Notes: generated by a model from the letters alone, not told the origin. 64,000 bases of DNA from Legionella_C sp963803545 (GCA_963803545.1 CAWDMX010000004.1:372001-436000), one strand, 5' to 3'. Counted from the stretch's first letter, positions 16,354-25,329 are shown. A program made the numbers and translations.

Positions 16354-18789
16354 TCAGCAATTGTGTCCGGACATAGGGCTTTGTCCTTTGTTCTGCTCTG
16401 ACAGGAGCGGCTCAATGTTTTTATACAGCTTGTGCAATCTTCCCTGCGACAAAGGCCCCTTGAAATTATCTAAAATAGCAACGTCTGCTGTGCCGTTGAG
16501 TACGTCCAGTAAGGCATTAGCTGCGCGATGTTTATCGGTTTTACTGTACCCAAAAAAATTTAATACGTTAAATTCTGACCTTATAGTAAAGCTGTACAAT
16601 GCTAATTGAGTATAGGGCGATAAATTATTTTTAGACTCTTTATTTAAACATTTAAGGGCTGATGAAATATCGACTATGCGTATTTTTTTTATTTTTTGTT
16701 GAGCAATTATTTGAACCAATTTATCAAAGGCCTCGGGTTGGTGTTGTGCCGCAAGCATGAGTGTGGTTGCCCCATAGGAATTTTTATGAATAAAAAGGGT
16801 GAATACCTGCTCTGGGCTGCATTTCATGGCGGCCTTCATAATAGCCGTTGCCGCTTCGTGGTGGTAGTACGCGGCAATTATCAGTGCTGTTTTTCCATGG
16901 GAATCTTTTTGACTAACAAGGGTGAATATCTGCTCTGGGGTGCATTTCATGGTGGCCTCAATAATAGCCGTTGCCGCCTTGGGTTGGTATTGCGCGGCAA
17001 GCGTGAGCGCCGTTGAGTCTTGGGAGTATTTTTGATTGAGAATGGTGAATATTTGCTCTGGGGTGCATTTCATGACGCCCTCAATAATAGCCGTCACCGC
17101 CTCTGGCTGGTATTGTGCGGCAATCATCAGTGCCGTTTCGCCTCGGGAGTTTATTCGACTAAGCAGGGTGAATATCTGCTCTGGAGTGCCCTTCATGGCT
17201 GCCTTTATAATAGCCGTCACCGCCTCGGGCTGGTAGTACGCGGCAAACATGAGCGCCGTTTCGCCTCGGGAGTTTATTCGACTAAGCAGGGTGAATATCT
17301 GATCTGGGATGCATTTCATGGCCGCCTTTATAATAGCCGTCACCGCCTCGGGCTGGTAGTGCGCGGCAAACATGAGCGCCGTTGTGCCTTGGGAGTTTTT
17401 TTGATTGAGAATGGTGAATACTTGCTCTGGGGTGCATTTCATGGCGGCCTCAATAATAGCCGTTGCCACCTCGGATTGGTATTGCGCGGCAAACATGAGC
17501 GTCGTTGCGCCTTGAGAGTTTTTTTGATTGAGAATGGTGAATAGTTGTTCTGGGGTGCACTTCATCACTGCCTCCATAATAGCCGTTACCGCCTCGGGCT
17601 GGTATCGCGCGACTGACATTAGGACGGTTTCTTGGCTCTTATCTCGATAGCTCAACATGGGAAAAAATACCTGCGTAGCCTTTGGTGATGGTTTCACTTT
17701 TGAGAGTGCTTGAAACAAATAAGGGTAGTGCGTCGTGGCTTGGAGTAAAAAAGAGTCCGGTTGTGTGCTGAGCCAGGTAAGCAAAGGCGTGCTCAGTTCG
17801 GCATTATCAATATCATTTTTAAAAACAGCCAACAAAAAATTCAACGCATCGCCTGTAACATCCTCGTTTGTTAAGGCCTCACTCATAAATGTTGTGCGTT
17901 GATTTAAATCGGTTGTATCAACAAGTGTGAGAAAAGATTTTTTACGCGCCTCAGGCCAGTTAATATAGCTGCTTACGAGCGCACGCAGTAATTTATTATT
18001 AATAAAAGACCAGTTTAAATCGCATACCGCGCCCTCATCATCGAGAAGCAAAATGGACTCTAAACCGCACTCGTTCGGGTTAAAGCCTTCAAAAACCCGC
18101 TTTAGTAACCCTTCCCACTCACTGTATTCCTGTAAAGAATAATATTCATTTGCTAACGGCCCTCGATAGGAATAATACTCGCGAGCACTGTTCTTCAAGT
18201 GCTCTTGCACGGATGTAAATACGGTAAATAACGAGTAATCGCGCGCAAATGCCGCGTCTAACGCATCGGCAGTCTCGCCCTTAAGCGCTACTCTTGCGTA
18301 AGCATCGTTGGTGTTTGCACGCACACCGAGGCCTTTAGCGCGAGCCGTTAAAAAAACCGACTCGTGCGCATGAGTGTCAAAGCAGTTTAGGGATATCGCG
18401 ACCTTTTCTACTATGTTTTCTCGAATTAGTTGCAGGTAAAAAGCAAGGCTTTCGCACTTGGCAATAGATTTTGATATTTCAATTAAACCATTATGAAATC
18501 CAGGCATGCAATGAGCCGCTCCTTCGCTTATTTTAAGCGCGATTGCTCGCTTAGTGTTGTCGTCAAGTGAGTCCCAGTTTTCAGCAAGATAGCTGATTAA
18601 CTCAATGAGGTTGGTCTTTGATGTATAAGTGCCATTAAAATGGGCAACAAGCTGGTTAATGGACTTCTTAGAAAGCAACTCCCCCATTTTATTTGCAACA
18701 AACAGATTTATCTCGGATTGGGATAAGGCGGCTTTAGAGGAAATGTTGTCAACAACTAGAGAAAAAGCGCAATCATTATATTCGGGCAT
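16354..18789 (-). CDS. Large ankyrin-like tandem-repeat protein
   Basis: An 811-residue protein with no signal peptide. Residues 1 to about 384 form a helical region of unknown family. Residues 385 to about 704 are eight consecutive repeats of 41 residues (the first has 40, the last is partial). The consensus contains GxTALMxAAxYQPEAVTAII followed by KCTPEQIFTLL, the TALMxAA core being ankyrin-like although the unit is eight residues longer than the usual 33. The last ~100 residues are non-repetitive (LYSFTIRSEFNVLNFFGYSKTDKHRAANALLDVL). Neighbouring repeats are nearly identical in DNA, pointing to recent expansion. Ankyrin proteins are common secreted effectors in Legionellales, so an effector role is plausible but inferred. 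Confidence 0.75.
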   Translation of the reverse strand: MPEYNDCAFSLVVDNISSKAALSQSEINLFVANKMGELLSKKSINQLVAHFNGTYTSKTNLIELISYLAENWDSLDDNTKRAIALKISEGAAHCMPGFHNGLIEISKSIAKCESLAFYLQLIRENIVEKVAISLNCFDTHAHESVFLTARAKGLGVRANTNDAYARVALKGETADALDAAFARDYSLFTVFTSVQEHLKNSAREYYSYRGPLANEYYSLQEYSEWEGLLKRVFEGFNPNECGLESILLLDDEGAVCDLNWSFINNKLLRALVSSYINWPEARKKSFLTLVDTTDLNQRTTFMSEALTNEDVTGDALNFLLAVFKNDIDNAELSTPLLTWLSTQPDSFLLQATTHYPYLFQALSKVKPSPKATQVFFPMLSYRDKSQETVLMSVARYQPEAVTAIMEAVMKCTPEQLFTILNQKNSQGATTLMFAAQYQSEVATAIIEAAMKCTPEQVFTILNQKNSQGTTALMFAAHYQPEAVTAIIKAAMKCIPDQIFTLLSRINSRGETALMFAAYYQPEAVTAIIKAAMKGTPEQIFTLLSRINSRGETALMIAAQYQPEAVTAIIEGVMKCTPEQIFTILNQKYSQDSTALTLAAQYQPKAATAIIEATMKCTPEQIFTLVSQKDSHGKTALIIAAYYHHEAATAIMKAAMKCSPEQVFTLFIHKNSYGATTLMLAAQHQPEAFDKLVQIIAQQKIKKIRIVDISSALKCLNKESKNNLSPYTQLALYSFTIRSEFNVLNFFGYSKTDKHRAANALLDVLNGTADVAILDNFKGPLSQGRLHKLYKNIEPLLSEQNKGQSPMSGHNC
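16680..17637 (-). repeat. Eight tandem 123-bp coding repeats
   Basis: A direct repeat array inside the 811-residue ankyrin-like gene with a period of 123 bases. Matching anchors such as CTCTGGGGTGCATTTCATG recur every 123 bases. The third and fourth units are almost the same. The in-frame period means copy number can change without breaking the gene. Confidence 0.9.
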
Positions 18790-18958
18790 AGTATTTAATT
18801 AATAAAATAAATGATTATTAATTGTACCATTAGTAAGGGGAGTAAAGTAAGGGTCGTTTCTAGTCGAAAAATCAAGATCAATACAGAGCCGCGTTGGCAG
18901 TGCGGCTACTCTAAACTTACCGTAAGCTCGACTTAACGATTGCAAAGCCCGTTTAACG

Positions 18959-19882
18959 CTACGCTAGACAGCGTTCTTCCTCAGTAGGTTGTATCTTTTT
19001 TTGCTGTAAGCAGTCTAATAAATCGTTGGTTAAAGCGCGCAATTCTCCACATACAAGGGTTAGTGATGCATCGTGTTGTGAGCACTCGTCTTCCAATTGT
19101 GCAATGTCATTAAACTCATCAACAAGATATTCCAACGATTTTAATTTTTTTATAGTTAAATCTTGGGTCAAAGTAAATTGTATGCGTTCGTTGTAGACTA
19201 ATGATATTTCGGCAACGAGCAAGCCTTGAGCCAAGAGCGTGCTAATTTCCTCAGACGGTAATTCATAACCTTTGCACGAAACTTTTTTCTTAACGTCGTC
19301 TTGTGAAAATAATAAGCAATCTGAAGCGAGTTGGAAGCAGGGAGGTAAAGAGTTTGGGTTGCTAATCCATTCTGCAAAAATAACCGCTAAATTTTCGTTA
19401 TGAAAAAGTGGCTCTAACTGCAGGCCGGGAATAGATTTACGTAGCAGTGATGTGAGATGTCCTGCTTGAGTGTCACTTGAGCAATTAATAATTAAACGCT
19501 TTTCTACGGTGTCAAATAGAGCAAGCAATCGTTTTTGAATGCAAAACGATTTTGGTAGTAATTCAAACTCCAGATCCTCAGCCATTTGCGATTTTTCCGA
19601 TCTTTTTATTACACGACCCTGTTGTGCTTCAATAGCTTGTACGCGCTCTATTAAAAACTTGTTAATAACGGCGCGTGGGAGAATGCGCTCTTCTTTGCCC
19701 AAACAAATCAGTGCTGATCCAGCCACCTCTTGTGCTAGGGCATCGGTCCAAACCGGCAGCCATCCATAGGTAAATCGTGCGTGTGGTGGACAAGGCTTTA
19801 AAATTTCAGCTTGTAAGGAAGGTGCTAAATCGTATTGCTCATTTGTTTCGTAGTTGTAAATAAAAGCATTGTTAAACCACAT
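18959..19882 (-). CDS. rdgC: Recombination-associated protein RdgC
   Basis: A 307-residue DNA-binding ring protein that restrains RecA-mediated exchange. MWFNNAFIYNY at the N-terminus, FTYGWLPVWTD, ILPRAVINKFLIERVQAIE, the basic stretch GRVIKRSEKSQMAEDLEFELLPKSF and GYELPSEEISTLLAQG match the family throughout. Length is typical (about 300). Upstream on the same strand is an unrelated outer-membrane protein gene about 45 bases away. Confidence 0.93.
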   Translation of the reverse strand: MWFNNAFIYNYETNEQYDLAPSLQAEILKPCPPHARFTYGWLPVWTDALAQEVAGSALICLGKEERILPRAVINKFLIERVQAIEAQQGRVIKRSEKSQMAEDLEFELLPKSFCIQKRLLALFDTVEKRLIINCSSDTQAGHLTSLLRKSIPGLQLEPLFHNENLAVIFAEWISNPNSLPPCFQLASDCLLFSQDDVKKKVSCKGYELPSEEISTLLAQGLLVAEISLVYNERIQFTLTQDLTIKKLKSLEYLVDEFNDIAQLEDECSQHDASLTLVCGELRALTNDLLDCLQQKKIQPTEEERCLA

Positions 19883-19927
19883 ACTGTTTCCTCTAAAAAA
19901 TTTTAAGCGATGGTAGCACGCCTTATT

Positions 19928-20875
19928 CTACCAGTACAGATTTAGAGCGATAACCGCAGAACCAAAATCAGAACTGGATTCGCCGCGCAAAGTTTTCCAA
20001 ATGCCGGCAATAATGCCTATGTTTGGAGAAAAATTATACTCAATAGCGGGTGCGATCGTTAATTGTTTGCTCAAGCCGTGTCCAATTAAATCAGGAATTC
20101 CATTGCGGTTCAAACCCGTATCTCCTTTGAAACGAGACGGCGCACGTTTGGAACCAAACACCTCCATAACCAATACCCAGTTTTGATTGATACTAAGCTC
20201 CGTCGCAAAGTCACCGCTAATAAGATTACCAGGCTGAATGGATCCACGGGTTAACGCATTACCGCCGTAGGTTGATACCCCTGATAAATGCGTTGTGGCA
20301 GCATACACTGCGACCAGACTTAATCGCGTGCGCAAATAGTAATGGGTAAACAAGGGGAGTAGATGTTGAAAATTAAATCCTAATGCGGTCTGATAGCTGC
20401 CTAAACCTGTTGCGTCAGTGCCTGCAAATTCCGGAGTTAGAGAATTGTATTTTCCGGTGGGAATTAATTCTTGTAAGCTTATTCGTAAATCCGGTTTCCA
20501 GGTTGAACTGTGCTGGCTAAGTAATTGATATCCTAGGTTAATTGACGTATCGCCAATATGTTTGTATCGCACATCGCCATTACGATTATAGGTAAAAGGC
20601 ACACTGTACTGAAGGTCTACCGTGTCTGAAAGACCGTGCGCTAAGAGGGGGTTCACGATTAAACTTTGGTTGCCGGGTGTCGTTATCACTTGACCAAACG
20701 ACGTGTATATTCCAGCAAGGTTCGTTAAAAATGCGTAGGTTTCTAAATTCGTATGGCCACGGGGAATTGTTTGACCGGAGGGCGCAAGAAGCGGCCCCGT
20801 AAACCAGGGGCTTGCAACACTATTGCCGCAGAAAAATATTAGAAAGATAATCATTCCATTTTTATAAAAACGCAT
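19928..20875 (-). CDS. Outer-membrane beta-barrel/transporter-like protein
   Basis: About 315 residues from ATG 20875, starting MRFYKNGMIIFLIFFCGNSVAS, a clear signal peptide cleaved near AS-PWF. The mature protein is a series of amphipathic beta strands with aromatic girdles (QYSVPFTYNRNG, YYLRTRLSLVAVYAATT, AIEYNFSPNIGIIAG) and ends in a terminal aromatic (LNLYW), as outer-membrane barrels do. It resembles the phenol-degradation MetA-like barrel group; the substrate is unknown. A longer form from TTG at 20911 is possible but would bury the signal peptide. Confidence 0.75.
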   Translation of the reverse strand: MRFYKNGMIIFLIFFCGNSVASPWFTGPLLAPSGQTIPRGHTNLETYAFLTNLAGIYTSFGQVITTPGNQSLIVNPLLAHGLSDTVDLQYSVPFTYNRNGDVRYKHIGDTSINLGYQLLSQHSSTWKPDLRISLQELIPTGKYNSLTPEFAGTDATGLGSYQTALGFNFQHLLPLFTHYYLRTRLSLVAVYAATTHLSGVSTYGGNALTRGSIQPGNLISGDFATELSINQNWVLVMEVFGSKRAPSRFKGDTGLNRNGIPDLIGHGLSKQLTIAPAIEYNFSPNIGIIAGIWKTLRGESSSDFGSAVIALNLYW

Positions 20876-20978
20876 CAGCTGTCCATAAGATAATAATAAG
20901 GCATGCTTCAAGGCAACGACTTGCAGCCGCTATTTACAAAGTGTAGATTAGCGCAATTTTACTAAAGGTGGAATAGCT

Positions 20979-22148
20979 ATGTACCCAGCTGTTTATTTAC
21001 AACCAGCAAAACAAGGACTTGTTTGCAATGGCCATCCATGGGTTTTTCCAAAAGCTATTAAATTAACGAAAGGACGTCTTGTTACCGGCGAGTTAGTTCA
21101 AGTATTCACCCAAAATAATACGCTTATTGGTGTAGGAATGTTTAATGAGCACTCTTTGTATCGCGTAAGGATGCTAGCAACCGCCGCAGAGTTTGAACAG
21201 TTTCCAGATGGTCTAGCAATCATTACAAACCGTTTCAAGCAGGCAAAACTTGTCCGAGATAATCTAGCCCTATCCAACACTTGCTCGAATGCTTTTCGCC
21301 TGTTTAACAGCGAAGCGGATGGTCTTTCAGGATTTACCATGGACTATTTCGATGGGGTGCTTGTTGTTGCAAGTTCGGCTTATTGGGTTGAGCGTCATAA
21401 AACAACGATTAAAGAGGCTATAGAGAGCGTTTTTAAGCCTAAAAGAATTCTGTGGCTTGCTCAAGCGAAGCCTTTAAAACAAGATGGTTGGACAGATATC
21501 CAACTGGAAAATAATGATTGCAGCGTTGTGATAAGCGAAGAAGGTGTTGCTTACGAAATTAATTTCAATAACACTCAAAAGACAGGACTTTTTTTGGATC
21601 AACGCGAAAATCATCACTATCTATCTAAATTTGTTAAAAACAAATCAGTTTTAGATTTGTATACGTATATGGGCGGATTTGCACTGCACGCAGCTAAAGC
21701 TGGAGCGCGTAAAGTAACCGCGGTGGATAGTTCGGATACCGCAATAAACCAAGCAAAAAAAAATGCAATTCTGAATAAGGTGGAAATTGAATTTATCACC
21801 GCTGATGCACGCGATTATTTGCATCAAGCAAAAAATTACGATGTGGTAATTTTAGATCCGCCTAAATTAATCCCTTCTCAAAAACACCTTCAGCAAGCTA
21901 AAAATTATTACCGCTATTTGCATCGTGAGCTGTTTAAGGTAATGCGTTCGGGTTCTTTGTTAATGACGTGCAATTGTTCTTCGGCCATTAGTGCGGTTGA
22001 ATTTTCTAAGTTGGTGCAAAGCCAAGCTTTAGCGGTAAACAAACAAGTTAGGCAAATTGCAAGCTTGGGGCCTGCCTGCTGCCACCCTACACTTCCGATG
22101 TTTCCAGAAGGGAATTATTTAACGGCAGCCTTATTCGTACTACTATAA
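20979..22148 (+). CDS. rlmI: 23S rRNA (cytosine) methyltransferase RlmI-like
   Basis: A 389-residue SAM-dependent RNA methyltransferase. The N-terminal PUA domain includes NGHPWVFPKAI and GELVQVFTQNNTLIGVGMFNEHS. The catalytic domain has KTGLFLDQRENH, VLDLYTYMGGFALHAAKAGA (SAM motif I), VTAVDSSDTAI, VVILDPPKLIPS (motif IV) and a likely catalytic cysteine in TCNCSS. Size and order match RlmI/YccW. It precedes an isochorismatase-type hydrolase by 26 bases and may be co-transcribed. Confidence 0.88.
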   Translation: MYPAVYLQPAKQGLVCNGHPWVFPKAIKLTKGRLVTGELVQVFTQNNTLIGVGMFNEHSLYRVRMLATAAEFEQFPDGLAIITNRFKQAKLVRDNLALSNTCSNAFRLFNSEADGLSGFTMDYFDGVLVVASSAYWVERHKTTIKEAIESVFKPKRILWLAQAKPLKQDGWTDIQLENNDCSVVISEEGVAYEINFNNTQKTGLFLDQRENHHYLSKFVKNKSVLDLYTYMGGFALHAAKAGARKVTAVDSSDTAINQAKKNAILNKVEIEFITADARDYLHQAKNYDVVILDPPKLIPSQKHLQQAKNYYRYLHRELFKVMRSGSLLMTCNCSSAISAVEFSKLVQSQALAVNKQVRQIASLGPACCHPTLPMFPEGNYLTAALFVLL

Positions 22149-22174
22149 ACCTATTTTTATAAAGGGAGTTTTGT

Positions 22175-22732
22175 ATGTTGCTTCAAAAAGAGAACAGCAT
22201 TCTGTTATTGGTTGATGTGCAAGAGAAGCTAACACCGCTAATTAACAATGCGAAAGACGTCATTCACCATTGCCAGTGGATAATGGAACTGGCAACAGAG
22301 CTCGCTGTGCCTACCTTTATCTCAGAACAATACCCCCAGGGATTAGGTAGTACAATCAAAGAATTGCACACCTCTACAGAATTGCCTGTGTTTGAGAAAA
22401 CTGCTTTTTCTTGCTGGCGTAAACTCGACATTCAAGCGGCGATAAAACGTACCGGTCGAAAGCAGGTGCTTTTAATAGGAATTGAGACCCATGTGTGTAT
22501 TTTGCAAACTGCGCTGGATTTAATTGAAGCCGGTTACGGTGTTTTTATAGTTATTGAGGCGGTTGGTAGCCGTTCTGTTATAGATAATACCTACGGCCTT
22601 AAACGAATTAAAAATTTAGGCGGTCAGTTAATAACCCGTGAAATGGTTTTTTTCGAGTGGATTGGGGATGCTGCGAGCGATGCATTTAAACGGTTAAGCA
22701 CAAATTTTTTACAAAAGAAGGGCGTGTTATGA
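22175..22732 (+). CDS. Isochorismatase-family cysteine hydrolase
   Basis: A 185-residue hydrolase of the YcaC-like isochorismatase superfamily. The predicted triad is Asp in LLVDVQEKL, Lys in PVFEKTAFSCW and Cys in GIETHVCILQTAL, with the cis-peptide GIETHVC region intact. The substrate cannot be read from sequence. The stop overlaps the start of an HSD17B10-like dehydrogenase (ATGA at 22729-22732), so the two are coupled. Confidence 0.85.
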   Translation: MLLQKENSILLLVDVQEKLTPLINNAKDVIHHCQWIMELATELAVPTFISEQYPQGLGSTIKELHTSTELPVFEKTAFSCWRKLDIQAAIKRTGRKQVLLIGIETHVCILQTALDLIEAGYGVFIVIEAVGSRSVIDNTYGLKRIKNLGGQLITREMVFFEWIGDAASDAFKRLSTNFLQKKGVL

Positions 22733-23472
22733 TCATTGAAAATCAAGTCATAGTGATAACCGGTGCGGCTTCCGGTTTGGGCGCGGCCTGTGTTGAATTG
22801 TTACATGCCACTGGAGCCAAGGTGGCCAGTTGGGATTTGCACCCCAACCCTGAGGCTGATTTTTCGATGGTCTGCGATGTGCGTCTTGCTGCTGATGTGG
22901 AAATCGCTTTGCATAAAACAATTGAAAAACTAGGCGTTCCACGTGTTTGCGTTAATTGTGCTGGAGTGGCACCGGCTAAGCGCCTTGTTGGTAAGGAGGG
23001 GCCGATGCCTCTAGCGGATTTTGAGCGTGCAATTGCTATTAATCTTACGGGTACGTTTAACGTAATGCGGGTGATTGCTCATGCTATCACTACCGCCGAA
23101 AATAATGGGTCTGCTCAGGAAAATGGCGTGATAATTAATACTGCATCCATCGCGGCTTACGAAGGACAGATTGGCCAACTGGCTTATAGTGCTTCCAAAG
23201 GTGGTGTTAGTGCAATGACCCTGCCCGCCGCCCGTGAACTTGCGCAGTGGAAAATACGTGTCAATACGATTGCACCGGGTTTAATGGCAACACCAATGCT
23301 TTCTGTTATGCCGGAAACAGTCCAGGATAATTTGGCCGCAACCATTCCTTTTCCAAAAAGATTGGGCAAGCCGCAGGAGTTTGCGGCTTTAGTGAAACAT
23401 ATTATTGAAAATGAATTTATTAACGGTGAAGTAATTCGCTTAGACGGCGCGCTACGCATGCAAGCAAAATAA
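22729..23472 (+). CDS. Short-chain dehydrogenase, HSD17B10-like (2-methyl-3-hydroxyacyl-CoA type)
   Basis: A 247-residue NAD-dependent SDR. It has the cofactor motif VITGAASGLGAA, VNCAGVAPAKR, the catalytic Ser in INTASIAAYEGQIG, and Tyr/Lys in AYSASKGG. The tail GEVIRLDGALRMQ is characteristic of type II 3-hydroxyacyl-CoA dehydrogenase/HSD17B10, which acts in isoleucine and branched fatty-acid breakdown. That fits the valine pathway at the left end of the window. It is coupled to the hydrolase upstream. Confidence 0.88.
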   Translation: MIIENQVIVITGAASGLGAACVELLHATGAKVASWDLHPNPEADFSMVCDVRLAADVEIALHKTIEKLGVPRVCVNCAGVAPAKRLVGKEGPMPLADFERAIAINLTGTFNVMRVIAHAITTAENNGSAQENGVIINTASIAAYEGQIGQLAYSASKGGVSAMTLPAARELAQWKIRVNTIAPGLMATPMLSVMPETVQDNLAATIPFPKRLGKPQEFAALVKHIIENEFINGEVIRLDGALRMQAK

Positions 23473-23691
23473 TTAACCAAAGCAGAGTAGACTGCGGGCA
23501 ATTTTCTTGTTATTGATTGCAAATTTTCCGTTTGAAATTTGTTTTTTTAATAGTTCGATAGTATCTTGATTGCTCTCGGGAGCATCGAAAACGAGTTCTT
23601 TTATATCGTTGCGGGTAAGAAAAGGTGGGGTAATAGCCGAATTTAGTTGGTTGAACTTTTCTACAACGGGTGTACTTTTAACACTATCCAT
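23473..23691 (-). CDS. FlgM-like anti-sigma-28 protein (orphan)
   Basis: A 72-residue protein. The C-terminal half, NQDTIELLKKQISNGKFAINNKKIARSLL, follows the pattern of the FlgM sigma-28-binding segment (a short helix, then IxNGxYxxxxxxIAxxLL). The N-terminal half is low in hydrophobics and probably disordered, also as in FlgM. An AAGGGAG lies five bases before the ATG. The gene abuts the SDR stop with no gap and faces it. No flagellar gene is visible nearby, so it may regulate a distant sigma factor or be a remnant of motility control. Confidence 0.6.
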   Translation of the reverse strand: MDSVKSTPVVEKFNQLNSAITPPFLTRNDIKELVFDAPESNQDTIELLKKQISNGKFAINNKKIARSLLCFG

Positions 23692-23764
23692 AGCAGCTCC
23701 CTTAATAAACCAGCTTAAATTTATATCATGATTTTTTTAACAAGTCACTGATTTGGAGTAACTA

Positions 23765-24130
23765 ATGGGTAAAATTGTTAAATTTTTTTTGATAGGCGGC
23801 TACAGCTGCGCTCTATTTTCCGCCACACACAATCCCGAACAGTTTTTGACTTCCATCAAAGGATCAAAAAATGAAGGGCAGCAAATTGTTCAGCAGTTTT
23901 GCGCAACCTGTCATGCTGCAAAGCCTTTGATTGAGCTAGGAGCGCCTAAATGCGGAGTGCGCCAGGACTGGCAGTCTCGATTGCAACAAGGTTTGGCTTT
24001 GTTATTTAAACATACTGAAGAGGGCCTTGGTGCAATGCCGCCTCGAGGAGGCTGTTTTGAATGCACCGACGAACAGTTGCGCCTAGCCATAGCCGTATTG
24101 CTACCAAAAATACAAAAAGACCCCAAATAA
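23765..24130 (+). CDS. Cytochrome c5-like protein
   Basis: A 121-residue periplasmic c-type cytochrome. An N-terminal hydrophobic stretch (VKFFLIGGYSCALFSA) acts as the signal, followed by one haem site CATCH at about residue 50. GAPKCGVRQDWQSRLQQGLALLFKHTEEGLGAMPPRGGCFEC is the typical cytochrome c5 tail, with the axial Met in AMPPRGG and the extra disulfide Cys pair. It probably carries electrons between respiratory complexes. Flanking genes do not identify a partner. Confidence 0.88.
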   Translation: MGKIVKFFLIGGYSCALFSATHNPEQFLTSIKGSKNEGQQIVQQFCATCHAAKPLIELGAPKCGVRQDWQSRLQQGLALLFKHTEEGLGAMPPRGGCFECTDEQLRLAIAVLLPKIQKDPK

Positions 24131-24214
24131 AACAACAAGATAAAAAATTTTATTAAAAAAGCTAAACTTCTAGCCCAATTCTTCCGATAAAAAAGAAAAA
24201 GGGAGGAAAGAATT

Positions 24215-24772
24215 ATGAAGAAGCTACTTGTAATGGTTCCAATTGCCGTACTTGTTACGGGCTGCGCCCGTATGGATAATTCTGTACCCGTTGTTGATGA
24301 TCGAGGTAACACGCACTATACCGCGTCCTACACCGCCGATAGTAAAGGCAGTAACTATTTCCCTATGCAGCGAAAAGCCACGGGTAATAAAGTATTTGTT
24401 TTTGATCCAAAAGCCACAGCCTGGGCCGCGTATGACGCACAAGGAAACCGAGTGCAAACCGGCAGTGCGTCCGGCGGGAAAGATTTTTGCGAAGATATTG
24501 GGCGTGGTTGTCGTACTATAACCGGTACTTATCGAGTTTACTCGAAAAAAGGGGAGGACTGTACATCCAGCTTATACCCGATTGAAACAGGTGGTGGCGC
24601 TCGAATGCCTTATTGCATGCATTTTTCAGGAGGGTATTCTATCCACGCTGCGTATGAGGTTCCTAATTATAACGCCAGTCACGGTTGTGTTCGGGTGCTC
24701 CCGAGTGCGGCGAAATGGCTAAATGAAGACTTTATTGATGTTGGTACGACAGTTGTTGTGAAACCGTACTAG
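24215..24772 (+). CDS. L,D-transpeptidase (YkuD) lipoprotein
   Basis: A 185-residue lipoprotein with lipobox VTGC (Cys 17) and a YkuD catalytic domain. The active-site region reads YSIHAAYEVPNYNASHGCVRV, with the conserved His and the catalytic Cys in SHGCVR. Such enzymes cross-link peptidoglycan or attach lipoproteins to it. The gene has a strong GGGAGGAAAG ribosome site. A related enzyme is encoded at 43003-43713; the two share the CxHFxxGYxxH...SHGCVR layout and additional cysteines, suggesting paralogs. Confidence 0.88.
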   Translation: MKKLLVMVPIAVLVTGCARMDNSVPVVDDRGNTHYTASYTADSKGSNYFPMQRKATGNKVFVFDPKATAWAAYDAQGNRVQTGSASGGKDFCEDIGRGCRTITGTYRVYSKKGEDCTSSLYPIETGGGARMPYCMHFSGGYSIHAAYEVPNYNASHGCVRVLPSAAKWLNEDFIDVGTTVVVKPY

Positions 24773-24782
24773 ACTTATCAAG

Positions 24783-24825
24783 TTAGACTAGGTATTGCAA
24801 AGGCCACTTTTCTAACCTAGTCTAA
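24783..24825. repeat. Perfect 11-bp inverted repeat
   Basis: TTAGACTAGGT (24783-24793) and ACCTAGTCTAA (24815-24825), with a 21-base loop, lie just after the L,D-transpeptidase stop. There is no T-tract, so this could be a terminator, an RNA-stability stem or a protein site for the next gene. Confidence 0.6.
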
Positions 24826-24860
24826 TTCAGAGGACACTTACCTGAATAATGGAGAAAATT

Positions 24861-25292
24861 ATGATAAGACGGAGCTTGGGCGTAGTAACGATGTTAAGTA
24901 TTATTTTTTCACCGCTTGCCTTCGCCGGTTCAGCTGCAGGACTTTGGAAAACAATAGACGATAAAACAGGAAAACCGAAAGCAATTGTACGAATAGCGGA
25001 TAAAAACAACACTTTAAGCGCTAACATTGTTCGTGTTTTTCCAGCTCCTGGTAATGAAAAAATTTGCAGTAAATGTCCTGGCGCTCAGAAAAATAAGCCT
25101 TTCATTGGGTTGCAATTTGCTTGGGGCTTAAAAAATGTTGGTGAGAATGAATGGGCCAATGGGCAAATAATGGATCCTAAGACTGGTAAAATATACCGCG
25201 CTAAGATGACTCTTAAAGGCGATAAACTTTATGTGCGTGGGTATATAGGGTTGTCTATATTAGGACGCACGCAAACTTGGATTCGCGCGTAA
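24861..25292 (+). CDS. DUF2147 exported protein
   Basis: A 143-residue protein with a cleavable signal (RRSLGVVTMLSIIFSPLAFAG). The mature part matches the DUF2147 family: GLWKTIDDKTGKPKAIVRI, a CSKCPG pair, FIGLQFAWGLK, WANGQIMDPKTGKIYRAKMTL and a final YIGLSILGRTQTWIR. These are small beta-barrel proteins of unknown function in the cell envelope. The ATG at 24861 is chosen over 24849 because GGAG lies six bases before it. A strong terminator follows. Confidence 0.85.
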   Translation: MIRRSLGVVTMLSIIFSPLAFAGSAAGLWKTIDDKTGKPKAIVRIADKNNTLSANIVRVFPAPGNEKICSKCPGAQKNKPFIGLQFAWGLKNVGENEWANGQIMDPKTGKIYRAKMTLKGDKLYVRGYIGLSILGRTQTWIRA

Positions 25293-25306
25293 CCATTATT
25301 TAAATC

Positions 25307-25329
25307 GCCCACAATCGTGGGCTTTTTTT
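25307..25329 (+). terminator. Rho-independent terminator after DUF2147 gene
   Basis: GCCCAC-AATC-GTGGGC stem-loop followed directly by seven Ts, 15 bases after the stop. It is the most classical intrinsic terminator in the window. Confidence 0.9.

Noticed and set aside
16696..17544. Long plus-strand ORFs opposite the ankyrin-like repeats
   Set aside because: They are antisense shadows of the repeat array, have no ribosome sites and show the same 41-residue period caused by the opposite strand.
16680..17637. Regularly spaced repeats that might suggest a CRISPR array
   Set aside because: The period is 123 bases, the units are coding and in frame within one gene, and there are no short identical repeats with unique spacers.
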